Of a DNA stretch of 64,000 nucleotides, positions 21,000 to 29,327 are shown piece after piece. Where the stretch lies: assembly GCF_001559865.1 (NCBI RefSeq), contig NZ_LOHE01000090.1, positions 212,690-276,689 of the forward strand, read 5' to 3'. The stretch comes from Abyssisolibacter fermentans. Lineage in GTDB: Bacteria; Bacillota; Clostridia; Tissierellales; MCWD3. The translations under genes and the position numbers were made by a program. Within the stretch, counting starts at the first letter, position 1, and each line of letters starts with the position of its first letter. Below the pieces are notes generated by a model. The model saw only the letters and a list, made by a program, of their open reading frames with translations, searched no databases and had not been told where the DNA came from.

Positions 21000-21024
21000 A
21001 GAGTTAGTCGGAGGTGAATCAGTT

Positions 21025-21591
21025 TTGAAAAAAAGAATATTTTTAGTAATATTCATGGTTTTAATTCTAACTTCAAATACAATAATAAATGCACAAGCTA
21101 CAAATGAAGAAGTAGAAGCAGGTAATAAGCTAAAGCTTTTAGGAATATACAAAGGTTATGAAGATGGCAGCCTTAAGCTGGACAATAATATTACCAGAGC
21201 TGAATTCACTACTCTTGCAGTAAGGCTTATTTGCAAAGATAATGAGAACTTTAATAACACAGATAATGCATTCAATGATGCAGATTCTCATTGGGCAAAA
21301 AATTATATTAATACAGCCTCTGAGATAGGTTTGATTAATGGTTATCCTGACGGAAGCTTTAAACCTGACAATCAAATTTCTAATGCAGAAGTTTTAACTG
21401 TTTTGATAAGACTTCTTGGATATGATGATACTTTGGATGTAAATAAGACATGGCCTGAAAATTATATGGATAGGTCACTAAACTTAAATATTTCTGATAA
21501 TGAAACCAGTCCAAGTATTATGTCTACTAGAGGTAATGTAGCTGTTTATATTAGTAGATGTCTTACTATAAACATGAAAAAAAGCTATTAA
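21025..21591 (+). CDS. Small secreted SLH-domain protein
   Basis: 188 residues: a signal peptide (about 1-26) and then two SLH repeats with little else (about 35-85, GIYKGYEDGSLKLDNNITRA; about 95-145, GLINGYPDGSFKPDNQISNA) and a third weak copy. The start is TTG at 21025, set by GGAGGTGA 7 nt upstream. It is plus-strand, divergent from the giant surface protein gene. SLH-only proteins may act as wall-polymer binding modules or regulators of surface assembly; the role here is unknown. Confidence 0.85.
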   Translation: MKKRIFLVIFMVLILTSNTIINAQATNEEVEAGNKLKLLGIYKGYEDGSLKLDNNITRAEFTTLAVRLICKDNENFNNTDNAFNDADSHWAKNYINTASEIGLINGYPDGSFKPDNQISNAEVLTVLIRLLGYDDTLDVNKTWPENYMDRSLNLNISDNETSPSIMSTRGNVAVYISRCLTINMKKSY

Positions 21592-21742
21592 TGCTTTTAA
21601 TCCGACTACATAATTGATTTCAACAGAAGGAGTAAATATATATACTCACTGTTGATATAAACTCCTTAATAGTTTTTCATAAATGATAATATTATAATGA
21701 AGAATTATCGTATAAATCTCCTTCCAAATATATATAAAGATA

Positions 21743-21771
21743 ACAGCAAGCTTTGTGCTTGCTGTTTTTTT
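21743..21771 (+). terminator. Terminator between small SLH gene and kamE
   Basis: ACAGCAAGC (21743-21751) pairs with GCTTGCTGT (21757-21765), followed by seven T on the plus strand. It lies between converging genes, so it may also end the kam operon from the other side, where the T-tract is poorer. Confidence 0.8.
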
Positions 21772-21804
21772 GTTTAACATCTCTAAATTCACGCGAGTTA
21801 CTTA

Positions 21805-22560
21805 CTATATTAAATCTCTTTTTACTATTTCTGATACTATAAATGTTGCTACATCATCTGCAAAGCTTCCTGTTGTAAAGCCTGCGTCATAACCTAATTC
21901 TTTTGCTAGTTCATGAGATAATCTTGGTCCGCCACAGCAAAGAACTATTTTGTCTCTTATTCCTTCTGCTTCCATTATTTCAACTAACTCTGTCAAATTA
22001 GGTATATGAACATTTTTCTGTGTTACTATCTGAGAAACTAGTATTGCATCTGCATTTGTTTCTATTGCTTTAGCTACTAACTCCTCGTTCGGAACTTGAC
22101 TACCCATGTTTATTGCATTTACCATCTTATATCTCTCTAGCCCATAATGACCTGCATATCCTTTCATGTTCATGATTGCATCAATTCCTACTGTATGTGC
22201 ATCTGTTCCTGTACAAGCTCCTACTATGGTTATCTCTCTCTTTATATTACTTTTTATATAATCTTCAACTGCATATTTATCCATTGTTTTAACTTCTACT
22301 TTTGGAACTTCTATTTTTGTATAATCAACTGTGTGAACACAATGTCCATATACTACAAAAAATGTATATCCTCCTACGTCTTCATAATGAACTACTTCAG
22401 GATCTTCTAAGCCCATTTTTCTTGCGAGTATTCTTGCAGTCTCTTTTGCTTCATCACCATAGGGAATAGGCAATGTAAATGAAGTTTGAACCATACCATC
22501 ATTTAATGTATCTCCATAAGGTTTAACTTTTGTTAAATCAACTTTTTGAACTTCTGACAT
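21805..22560 (-). CDS. kamE: Lysine 5,6-aminomutase beta subunit
   Basis: The adenosylcobalamin-binding subunit of D-lysine/L-beta-lysine 5,6-aminomutase, which moves the terminal amino group of L-beta-lysine to give 3,5-diaminohexanoate. The cobalamin motif DxHxxG is present as DAHTVG, with the cobalt-ligating His at residue 122. The PLP Schiff-base lysine expected 11 residues later is Lys133 (in NMKG), keeping the spacing of the Clostridium sticklandii enzyme (His133/Lys144). The C-terminal Rossmann half contains LCCGGPRLSHELAKELGYDAGF. It overlaps kamD by one base (TAATG), so the subunits are probably translationally coupled. It is the last gene of the operon. Confidence 0.96.
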   Translation of the reverse strand: MSEVQKVDLTKVKPYGDTLNDGMVQTSFTLPIPYGDEAKETARILARKMGLEDPEVVHYEDVGGYTFFVVYGHCVHTVDYTKIEVPKVEVKTMDKYAVEDYIKSNIKREITIVGACTGTDAHTVGIDAIMNMKGYAGHYGLERYKMVNAINMGSQVPNEELVAKAIETNADAILVSQIVTQKNVHIPNLTELVEIMEAEGIRDKIVLCCGGPRLSHELAKELGYDAGFTTGSFADDVATFIVSEIVKRDLI

Positions 22561-24113
22561 TACCTATCACCTCCTAACATTAACTCTACAAACGGGTTGT
22601 AATACTTATTGTCTTTTTCCACTACTCCGTCTAAACCTTTACCGCCATCTCTTGGTCTTTTAACTGATGCAAATTTACCTTTTTCTATTGTGGAAAATAA
22701 TCCTTCATTTTCTATTTCTATTAATAATTCTTCTGCTTTTTTTAGTACTTGCTGCGCTCTTGTCTGTATTATTCCGCCCTCTTTGAACTCTATTTCATCA
22801 CCTAAGTTTCTAGCATTGTTGAATATATATTTTGCATTTTCTATAGCGAGCTTTCTATCATGTAAGTGCGGAGTATGAATTGCTTCTGTCATCATTCCCA
22901 ATAATTGAATTCCTTGATTAGTCCATATTGATATCAAGTTAAATAGTGCATCTTGTATATGACCTTTAAATATATTGCCTGTCATAAATTTAGTTGGAGG
23001 CATATATTTAAGCGGTGCTTTTGGAAAAATCTCTCTTGCCATTTGTGCTTGAGCCAGTTCTAAAAGAAATCCGTTTTCTATGTTAGGATTCATTTCAAAT
23101 GCATGACCTAGTCCCATCTGTTCTTCTGGTATTCCTGCCATTAGTGCAAATTGTTCATTCATAAGTTGTGATGCTAATACTGTATGTGCTTCTTCTACTG
23201 CATCTGAGGTAGTGAGATAATTGTCTTCTCCTGTGTTTATTATTACTCCAGCATAGCCGTTTATTATCCTTGAAAAATACTGGTCAACTAATGTTCTTTG
23301 CATGTTAATATCTCTAAATAATATTCCATATAATGCATCATTAAGCATCACATCTAATCTTTCTAATGCTCCCATTGCTGCTATTTCCGGCATACATAAG
23401 CCTGAGCAGTAATTGCACAATCTTATATATCTTCCTACTTCCTGCCCAACCTCATCTAGTGCTCGTCTCATCAATTTAAAGTTCTCTTGTGTTGCATAAG
23501 TTCCACCAAAGCCCTCTGTTGTTGCTCCATAAGGAACATAATCCAGTAAACTCTGTGCTGTTGTTCTTATTACTGCTATGACATCTGCCCCCTGTCTTGC
23601 AGCTGCCTTTGCTTGAACTATATCTTCATATATATTACCTGTTGCTACTATTACATACAAATATGGCTTTGGTCCTTCTCCTAACTGCTCTAAATAATTA
23701 TCTCTTGTTTGCCTCATATTTTTTATCTTATCTACTGTAGATTTAGCTATTTCATATATTTTTTCTTTTATTTCTTCTTCAGGTGCTATATCTAATTTCA
23801 TCAAATCAAGTTCATTTTGACTTACTTTTACTGCAATCTCCTGTGGCGATAAACTTGTGTTAACCATTGCATTGCCTATCCAATATGCTGTTCCCAGTGA
23901 TAATCCTCCATCTTCTTTTATGTTGTCTACTACAACATTAGGAAGAGGTCTTTCTATATCATCTACTCCGTCTATGCCTAACAGCCTTGCTACCGTTCTC
24001 TCTACTGAAACTGTTGTATGCATATCTATAAATTCCTGCATTTCTTCGGCTATATTTCTGGCGGCATTTCTGGCACTATCTATAATATCCGAATTTAAAT
24101 TTAGTTTGCTCAT
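22560..24113 (-). CDS. kamD: Lysine 5,6-aminomutase alpha subunit
   Basis: 517 residues, the usual length. It forms the TIM-barrel catalytic subunit that pairs with KamE; the PLP is shared between the two chains. Recognisable family stretches include AVIRTTAQSLLDYVPYGATT, YIRLCNYCSGLCMPEIAAM and LMAGIPEEQMGLGHAFEM. The gene lies 16 bp after kamC and overlaps kamE by one base. Together KamDE catalyse the B12-dependent second amino shift of lysine fermentation to acetate and butyrate. Confidence 0.97.
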   Translation of the reverse strand: MSKLNLNSDIIDSARNAARNIAEEMQEFIDMHTTVSVERTVARLLGIDGVDDIERPLPNVVVDNIKEDGGLSLGTAYWIGNAMVNTSLSPQEIAVKVSQNELDLMKLDIAPEEEIKEKIYEIAKSTVDKIKNMRQTRDNYLEQLGEGPKPYLYVIVATGNIYEDIVQAKAAARQGADVIAVIRTTAQSLLDYVPYGATTEGFGGTYATQENFKLMRRALDEVGQEVGRYIRLCNYCSGLCMPEIAAMGALERLDVMLNDALYGILFRDINMQRTLVDQYFSRIINGYAGVIINTGEDNYLTTSDAVEEAHTVLASQLMNEQFALMAGIPEEQMGLGHAFEMNPNIENGFLLELAQAQMAREIFPKAPLKYMPPTKFMTGNIFKGHIQDALFNLISIWTNQGIQLLGMMTEAIHTPHLHDRKLAIENAKYIFNNARNLGDEIEFKEGGIIQTRAQQVLKKAEELLIEIENEGLFSTIEKGKFASVKRPRDGGKGLDGVVEKDNKYYNPFVELMLGGDR

Positions 24114-24129
24114 ATTCCAACCTCCTTTG

Positions 24130-25767
24130 TTAATATTTTTCTCTCATTATTTCCTCTGCATCCGATACTATACTTTCTTCCATCCCCATTAATCTTGCTA
24201 TATTTATAGCATCTCTTGGAACTTGCTCAGTATTTGTTACTTCTTTTAATCTGTAGTCCATCAACAGTCTCACTGACTCAATGCCTTCTGAGCCTACTGC
24301 TATGACAGTCTTTAGTTTTTCATAGTCAATATTTTCAAGCCCTATCACTTGCAAATGTTTAACTTTACTAATGTTTGCAACATTATCAAAATGTGTTGTT
24401 ATAATACTTATGCTTGTTTTATTTAGTAAGTATTTAACTAACGCCTTTGATAAAGCGTACCCTTCTGAAGGGTTAGTTCCACTGGCAAGTTCATCTATTA
24501 ATATCAAACCCCTTTTATCACTTTTCTTAATAGCTTCATTTATTCCATGTATTTCTCCCCCAAATGTACTTAAACCCATTCCTATTGACTGCATATCTCC
24601 TATTGATATGAATATGAAATCATGTAATGAAGTTTTCATGTACTTACATGGAACAAATAGTCCATACTGTGTCATTAAACAAAGCATCCCTATTAATTTT
24701 ATAGATATAGTTTTTCCCCCCATGTTTGCACCTGTTATACAGGTTACTCCTTTATCTATATCTACACTAATAGGCATGTATTCATGTCCTTTACTACTTA
24801 ATTCTTCTGATACCTTAAGATGCCTACCTTGCTGTATTCTAATCATATGTGTATTTTCTATTATCGGCTTTATGCTGTCTGTTTTTATTGCCATAAATGC
24901 TTTGGCTATAATAAAATCAAGATTTGCTATTTTTTCAAAGCTATCGTTCAGTTTATCCCCTAACTCAGCTATTCTATTTGATATCTGTTTTCTTACCTTT
25001 AGCTCTTCTTCTTCTTCTTTAGCTTTTAAAGTATCCATTTCTTTTAAACAATCTTCTACCTCTTCACTCATCTTTATTTTATATTTGAAACTTATGTAGG
25101 TTTCTGATGAATATTCAAGAAGACCGCTTTTTTTCACTTTTTCCAACAGCTCTAAGTCGTCTTTTGGTACTGTTATCTCTCCATTTGTTCGTACATTTAA
25201 TTTTAAGTTTTGTTTTATGACAGTTTTTATTTTATTGTTTTCTTTTTTTATAGCTGATGCAAGTTCTCTTTTCTGTTTTCTTATGTCTTCTAATTCTTTT
25301 GAGTACTCATCATATATAAAAAATGTTTTTATGCCGTTTTTCTTTGGATCTAAAAGATTTTCCAGTTCATGTATTTGCTTTAAGCTAATGCTTTCAGGAA
25401 GCTTACATTCTAAGTTTTTTAATTTAATTTCAAGTTCTTTTAGTATAAATATATAAAATTTAATTTCAAACAACTCTACTATAGTTAGAATATTTTTATT
25501 TTTTGCTCTTTCTAATGAACCTCTGATATCTTTTGTATGAGCCAAACTTGATTTTATCCTAATAAATGCTTTTTGGTTTTTTCTTATTTGATTCACTACA
25601 ATCTCTAATATCTCAAATTCTTCTTTTAGTTTATCTTCACTACCGCAAAGATACGGTTTTAAATTGTTTTTTTTATCTAAACCATATGGAGTTAAAACTT
25701 CTATTTTCCCAAGTATATAATCAAAATCTAACTGCTCTTTTGCCTTATTATTGATAAAATCATTCAA
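24130..25767 (-). CDS. kamC: KamC, MutS-like ATPase, lysine 5,6-aminomutase reactivase subunit
   Basis: 545 residues. The C-terminal half is a MutS/SMC-type ATPase: Walker A GANMGGKT, signature STFGGEIHGI, Walker B LILIDELASGTNP and the H-loop TTHFD. The N-terminal half resembles MutS core/clamp helices with a coiled coil (about residues 150-290). It lacks the DNA mismatch-recognition domain. KamC and KamB are known partners of the B12 aminomutase, assigned as an ATP-driven reactivase that would replace damaged cobalamin; the operon position supports this over DNA repair. The start overlaps the kamB stop by 4 bp (ATGA). Confidence 0.9.
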   Translation of the reverse strand: MNDFINNKAKEQLDFDYILGKIEVLTPYGLDKKNNLKPYLCGSEDKLKEEFEILEIVVNQIRKNQKAFIRIKSSLAHTKDIRGSLERAKNKNILTIVELFEIKFYIFILKELEIKLKNLECKLPESISLKQIHELENLLDPKKNGIKTFFIYDEYSKELEDIRKQKRELASAIKKENNKIKTVIKQNLKLNVRTNGEITVPKDDLELLEKVKKSGLLEYSSETYISFKYKIKMSEEVEDCLKEMDTLKAKEEEEELKVRKQISNRIAELGDKLNDSFEKIANLDFIIAKAFMAIKTDSIKPIIENTHMIRIQQGRHLKVSEELSSKGHEYMPISVDIDKGVTCITGANMGGKTISIKLIGMLCLMTQYGLFVPCKYMKTSLHDFIFISIGDMQSIGMGLSTFGGEIHGINEAIKKSDKRGLILIDELASGTNPSEGYALSKALVKYLLNKTSISIITTHFDNVANISKVKHLQVIGLENIDYEKLKTVIAVGSEGIESVRLLMDYRLKEVTNTEQVPRDAINIARLMGMEESIVSDAEEIMREKY

Positions 25768-26816
25768 TTTACTTCACCACCACAACTTTGCTGTGACATT
25801 TCTTCTATAATAACATCTATTACGGGAATGTCTTTAATCCTCGCTCTCATCTTTGATAAAAACTCCTTAGGATTAAAGTAATATCCTTTTGGTGAATATG
25901 GATTTAATGTTACTGCTTTAACATTAATCTTATTTAATACTTTTACTTTAAGACCTTTTCTTCTCAACTGCATCCATTTATTAGCATCTACAAATATCTT
26001 TGTACCATCTTTTACTACTACTATTACATCCTTGTTTTTTGTATTTTCTATAATATCAGCAGCTGTTTTGTTTGTTAGACTTCCTGGTAATATCACGTAT
26101 AATGTATTATTTTTTATATTTGATGCTATTGTATTCCCGCAATTTATAGCTGTTTTTATGTTTAAATGATTTATTTTTAAATCCTTGTCTATAAATGTAA
26201 TCTTATTGTTATCAGATTCTATTAAACTCTTTATTTTACTATCTACCTCATCTAACTGCATTAAGTTAACTGTATGAACTGTTTCTGTTATTACTCTATC
26301 CATACTTCTACTCAAGACAGCACCTGATGCTAATATTGCAGCTTCAGAAACATCTACTGAAGCTGAAGCTATTCGATTGATTGAGCCATCTACTAAAACC
26401 AGCTGAGCTCCAAACTTTAGCATCAGCTCTGAAATCGTTTTCAGCTGCGCGTTAGTTTGAGGCCCCGCTATTTGTATATTTCCCTCTTCTATAACTCTTG
26501 CTATAATTACATACCCCATTGGAGTTGTATAATCTGTTGTATAAATTATTTCTAATTTTGCGTCTCCTGTATCAAAAACATGATCTGTTGTAGTTATAAT
26601 CGTGCCTTTTGGTACAAATATTAATGGTTTCTTAGTATTAGTCACTACATCTTCTTCTTCTCCATCTCTGCCAGTTGATGTTATTCCTAACACTATATCA
26701 GTTTCTAAGCTGTCCTGTATTAGTCTATTTAATACTACTGTTTTACCTGCATTTTTAGACATACCAACTATTGAAACTATCTTGCCAGCTTTTTGTATTA
26801 TATCAAATAATGACAT
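25764..26816 (-). CDS. kamB: KamB, lysine 5,6-aminomutase reactivase subunit
   Basis: 350 residues with an N-terminal P-loop, GMSKNAGKTVVLNRL (about residues 18-32), of the GTPase/ATPase kind used by cofactor chaperones. The middle contains GAQLVLVDGSINRIASASV, and the C-terminus has a second alpha/beta region (DVIVVVKDGTKIFVDANKWM). Its place between kamA and kamC, and its overlap with kamC, indicate that it acts with KamC on the KamDE aminomutase. The biochemical role is known only by family assignment. Confidence 0.85.
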   Translation of the reverse strand: MSLFDIIQKAGKIVSIVGMSKNAGKTVVLNRLIQDSLETDIVLGITSTGRDGEEEDVVTNTKKPLIFVPKGTIITTTDHVFDTGDAKLEIIYTTDYTTPMGYVIIARVIEEGNIQIAGPQTNAQLKTISELMLKFGAQLVLVDGSINRIASASVDVSEAAILASGAVLSRSMDRVITETVHTVNLMQLDEVDSKIKSLIESDNNKITFIDKDLKINHLNIKTAINCGNTIASNIKNNTLYVILPGSLTNKTAADIIENTKNKDVIVVVKDGTKIFVDANKWMQLRRKGLKVKVLNKINVKAVTLNPYSPKGYYFNPKEFLSKMRARIKDIPVIDVIIEEMSQQSCGGEVN

Positions 26817-26817
26817 T

Positions 26818-28095
26818 TTATTTTTTCTTTTCTTCTAATAGATGTCTTCTCTCGGCTCTATCATTTCTTAATAATTTTGTAGGCTCTAATGATATGTCTT
26901 TACTATGCATTAAACCTGCTACTCCAGTATATATATGATTTGCTTCACTCTCTATTGTATCTAAGTTTTCAGGTCCTTCTATATATTGTGGCTCATCATA
27001 AGTTGTTATAACTCCTTCGAAGTTTCTAAGTATGACTCTATTCCTAGACATAGAAACTATATAATTAGGCATAACTGGTATCTTACCTCCTCCTCCAGGA
27101 GCATCTACTACGAATGTTGGTACTGCAAAGCCTGATGTATGTCCTCTTAATCCTTCCATTATTTCTAGACCTTTGGATACTGAAGTTCTAAAATGTTCTA
27201 TTCCCATTGATAAGTCACATTGATATATATAGTATGGTCTTACTCTAATTTTCACTAACTCTTGAACTAATCTTCTCATAACATTTACACTGTCATTTAT
27301 ACCTCTAAGCAATACTGATTGATTACCTAATGGTATACCAGCATCTGCAAGCTTTCTACAAGCTTCCATACTTTCTTTTGTTATTTCTTTAGGATGATTA
27401 AAGTGTGTATTTAACCATATTGGATGATATTTTTTCAGCATATTAACTAAGTCGTCTGTTATTCTTTGAGGTAATACTACAGGAGTACGACTTCCTAATC
27501 TTATTATTTCTACATGAGGTATTTCTCTAAGCTTCTTGATAATATATTCTAATCTATCATCAGATACTAGTAAACAATCCCCCCCGGATAATAATACATC
27601 TCTAACTTCTGGTGTGTTTCTGATATATTCTATCGCTTTGTCTACTCTATCTAATGGTGACTCCTGGTCGTTATGTCCTGCAAATCTTCTTCTTGTGCAA
27701 TGTCTACAGTACATAGAACACTGATCTGTTATTAAAAATAGTACTCTATCAGGATACCTGTGTGTTAAACCTGGAACAGGTGAATCTGTATCTTCATGTA
27801 ACGGATCTAGCATATCAGAACTACTAATATGCACCTCGCCTAACGTTGGTACTGCTTGCATTCTAATAGGACAATTACGATTTTCTTTGTCCATCAATAA
27901 TGCATAATATGGTGTTATACCCATTCTGAATTTTTTTAGTACTTCTTTTATGTTTTGTTCTTCTTCAGGTGATACATTGATGATTTGCTTTAGATCTTCT
28001 ACAGTGTCGATTCTATTTCTGACTTGCCATTTCCAGTCATTCCACTGCTCGTCAGTTACATCTTTCCAAAGCTCTATATCTTTATATGACCTCAT
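26818..28095 (-). CDS. kamA: Lysine 2,3-aminomutase (radical SAM, PLP)
   Basis: Converts L-lysine to L-beta-lysine, the first step of the pathway. The [4Fe-4S] cysteines are C126, C130 and C133 (CSMYCRHC). The PLP lysine is K338 (APGGGGKIP). The two aspartates that bind the substrate epsilon-ammonium are present as D294 (YQCDLS) and D331 (VVDAPGG), matching D293, D330 and K337 of the Clostridium subterminale enzyme after a one-residue shift. At 425 residues it has full length, including the C-terminal oligomerisation region. It lies 33 bp after kdd and 1 bp before kamB. Confidence 0.98.
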   Translation of the reverse strand: MRSYKDIELWKDVTDEQWNDWKWQVRNRIDTVEDLKQIINVSPEEEQNIKEVLKKFRMGITPYYALLMDKENRNCPIRMQAVPTLGEVHISSSDMLDPLHEDTDSPVPGLTHRYPDRVLFLITDQCSMYCRHCTRRRFAGHNDQESPLDRVDKAIEYIRNTPEVRDVLLSGGDCLLVSDDRLEYIIKKLREIPHVEIIRLGSRTPVVLPQRITDDLVNMLKKYHPIWLNTHFNHPKEITKESMEACRKLADAGIPLGNQSVLLRGINDSVNVMRRLVQELVKIRVRPYYIYQCDLSMGIEHFRTSVSKGLEIMEGLRGHTSGFAVPTFVVDAPGGGGKIPVMPNYIVSMSRNRVILRNFEGVITTYDEPQYIEGPENLDTIESEANHIYTGVAGLMHSKDISLEPTKLLRNDRAERRHLLEEKKK

Positions 28096-28128
28096 TTATA
28101 CAAAACCTCCCTATCCCCCATTTAAAGC

Positions 28129-29166
28129 TTAAGCATATAACTCTTCGTACAATTTTCTCAATTCTTCACTTTCTCTCATTATCTGTAATGCTATTTCTGC
28201 ATGACCTTTTGTATAACCGTTTCCTATAATCATAGTAGTGTCTCTACCTACTCCTTCTGCTCCTAATGCTGCTTTTGTAAAGCTGGTTGCCATACTAAAG
28301 AAATATATTAGACCATCATCTTTAGTTGCTAATATGCTTGACATCTCTGTATTTTGTATATTTACATTGTTAATTGTTATGTCTGCCATCTTACCATCTG
28401 TAACTTCTTCTACTTTTTTTAGAACTTCTACTGCATTAGTTGCATCTGCTTTGATATAAACATCAGCTAAGTTTACTTTTTTAACTCTTTCAAGACTTTT
28501 TTCACTATGACCTAAGCATATAACTTTTCCTGTAACTCCAACTCTCTTTTTAGCTTCGTAAAGACAAAGCATACCTGATTTACCAGTTCCCCCAATAACT
28601 AATACTGTATCTCCAGGTCCAACAAGCTTTGCTGTTTGTGCAGGTGCTCCTGCTACGTCTAGTACTGATAATGCTAAGTTTTCAGGTATATCGTTTGGAA
28701 TAACTGCATAAATACCACTTTCAAATAATATTGCTTTACCTTTGATATCAACTTGATCAATGTCTTTTCTTACTTCTAATATTTCATCAATTCTTAAAGG
28801 AGTCAAAGAAAGTGATACTAATGTAGCTATCTTATCGCCAACTTTTAGGTCTGTTTTGCCTTCAAGCGCAGGACCTATTTTTTCTATTGTTCCTATAAGC
28901 ATTCCGCCTGAACCTGTTACAGGATTTTGATGTTTTCCTCTTTCAGATACTATTCTTAACATTATTTCTTTAATTTTTTCTATGTCACCATTTGCTTCAT
29001 TTTTGATTTGTGTAAAACTTGCTGAATCGATGTTTAATGTTTTAACATCTATTAGTATTTCATTGTCGTATATCTCCATATTATTGTCTATTTTTGTTGC
29101 TGGTTGTGGTAATTTACCCTTTGGTTCAATCACTCTATGAGTCCCGTAAGGACATCCTTTTTTCAT
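28129..29166 (-). CDS. kdd: L-erythro-3,5-diaminohexanoate dehydrogenase
   Basis: Oxidatively deaminates 3,5-diaminohexanoate, the KamDE product, to 5-amino-3-oxohexanoate with NAD. The Rossmann motif is VLVIGGTGKSG (about residues 165-175), and the N-terminus MKKGCPYGTHRVIEPKG is typical of Kdd. I place the start at 29166 because AGGGGG lies 8 nt upstream; an in-frame ATG 54 nt further up would overlap the sigma-54 promoter. It is the first gene of the operon. The next pathway genes, kce and kal, and the CoA transferase are not in this window. Confidence 0.95.
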   Translation of the reverse strand: MKKGCPYGTHRVIEPKGKLPQPATKIDNNMEIYDNEILIDVKTLNIDSASFTQIKNEANGDIEKIKEIMLRIVSERGKHQNPVTGSGGMLIGTIEKIGPALEGKTDLKVGDKIATLVSLSLTPLRIDEILEVRKDIDQVDIKGKAILFESGIYAVIPNDIPENLALSVLDVAGAPAQTAKLVGPGDTVLVIGGTGKSGMLCLYEAKKRVGVTGKVICLGHSEKSLERVKKVNLADVYIKADATNAVEVLKKVEEVTDGKMADITINNVNIQNTEMSSILATKDDGLIYFFSMATSFTKAALGAEGVGRDTTMIIGNGYTKGHAEIALQIMRESEELRKLYEELYA

Positions 29167-29214
29167 TATTATAACCCCCTTATTCACACTATAATTTACA
29201 TATATCATAAATTG

Positions 29215-29231
29215 TTGCAAAATCTATGCCA
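29215..29231 (-). promoter_or_regulatory. Sigma-54 (-24/-12) promoter of the kdd-kamABCDE operon
   Basis: The minus-strand sequence TGGCATAGATTTTGCAA has TGGCA and TTGC at the exact sigma-54 spacing (GG and GC dinucleotides 10 bp apart). It lies about 50 bp before the kdd start. The gene directly upstream encodes a sigma-54-dependent activator. Confidence 0.85.
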
Positions 29232-29300
29232 TATAATAATTATTTTGCCCTCCCGCTAATTATTCATACTTAAGCTATTTTCTTATTATTTTTAAAATAA

Positions 29301-29326
29301 AAACATGCCCAATATTAGGCATGTTT
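29301..29326 (-). terminator. Terminator of the sigma-54 regulator gene, overlapping a probable activator-binding dyad
   Basis: The stem AAACATGCC / GGCATGTTT is followed on the minus strand by TTTTTATTTT, 2 bp after the stop codon. The same sequence contains the 16-bp dyad TGCCCAATATTAGGCA (29305-29320), also found twice before the regulator gene. It lies about 75 bp upstream of the -24 element, a normal distance for a sigma-54 enhancer site, so the element may have both roles. Confidence 0.75.
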
Positions 29327-29327
29327 C

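Larger units (their letters stand above)
20551..21024. other. Divergent intergenic region between IPT and small SLH genes
   Basis: Contains a GGGGAGGAAACT ribosome site for the giant gene, a family C unit (20661-20728) and, at the right end, the extended -10 promoter and GGAGGTGA ribosome site for the plus-strand SLH gene. The remaining AT-rich sequence shows no gene. Confidence 0.6.

Noticed and set aside
24130..25767. DNA mismatch repair MutS2
   Set aside because: No Smr nuclease or mismatch-recognition domain, and it is embedded between kamB and kamD with overlapping codons.
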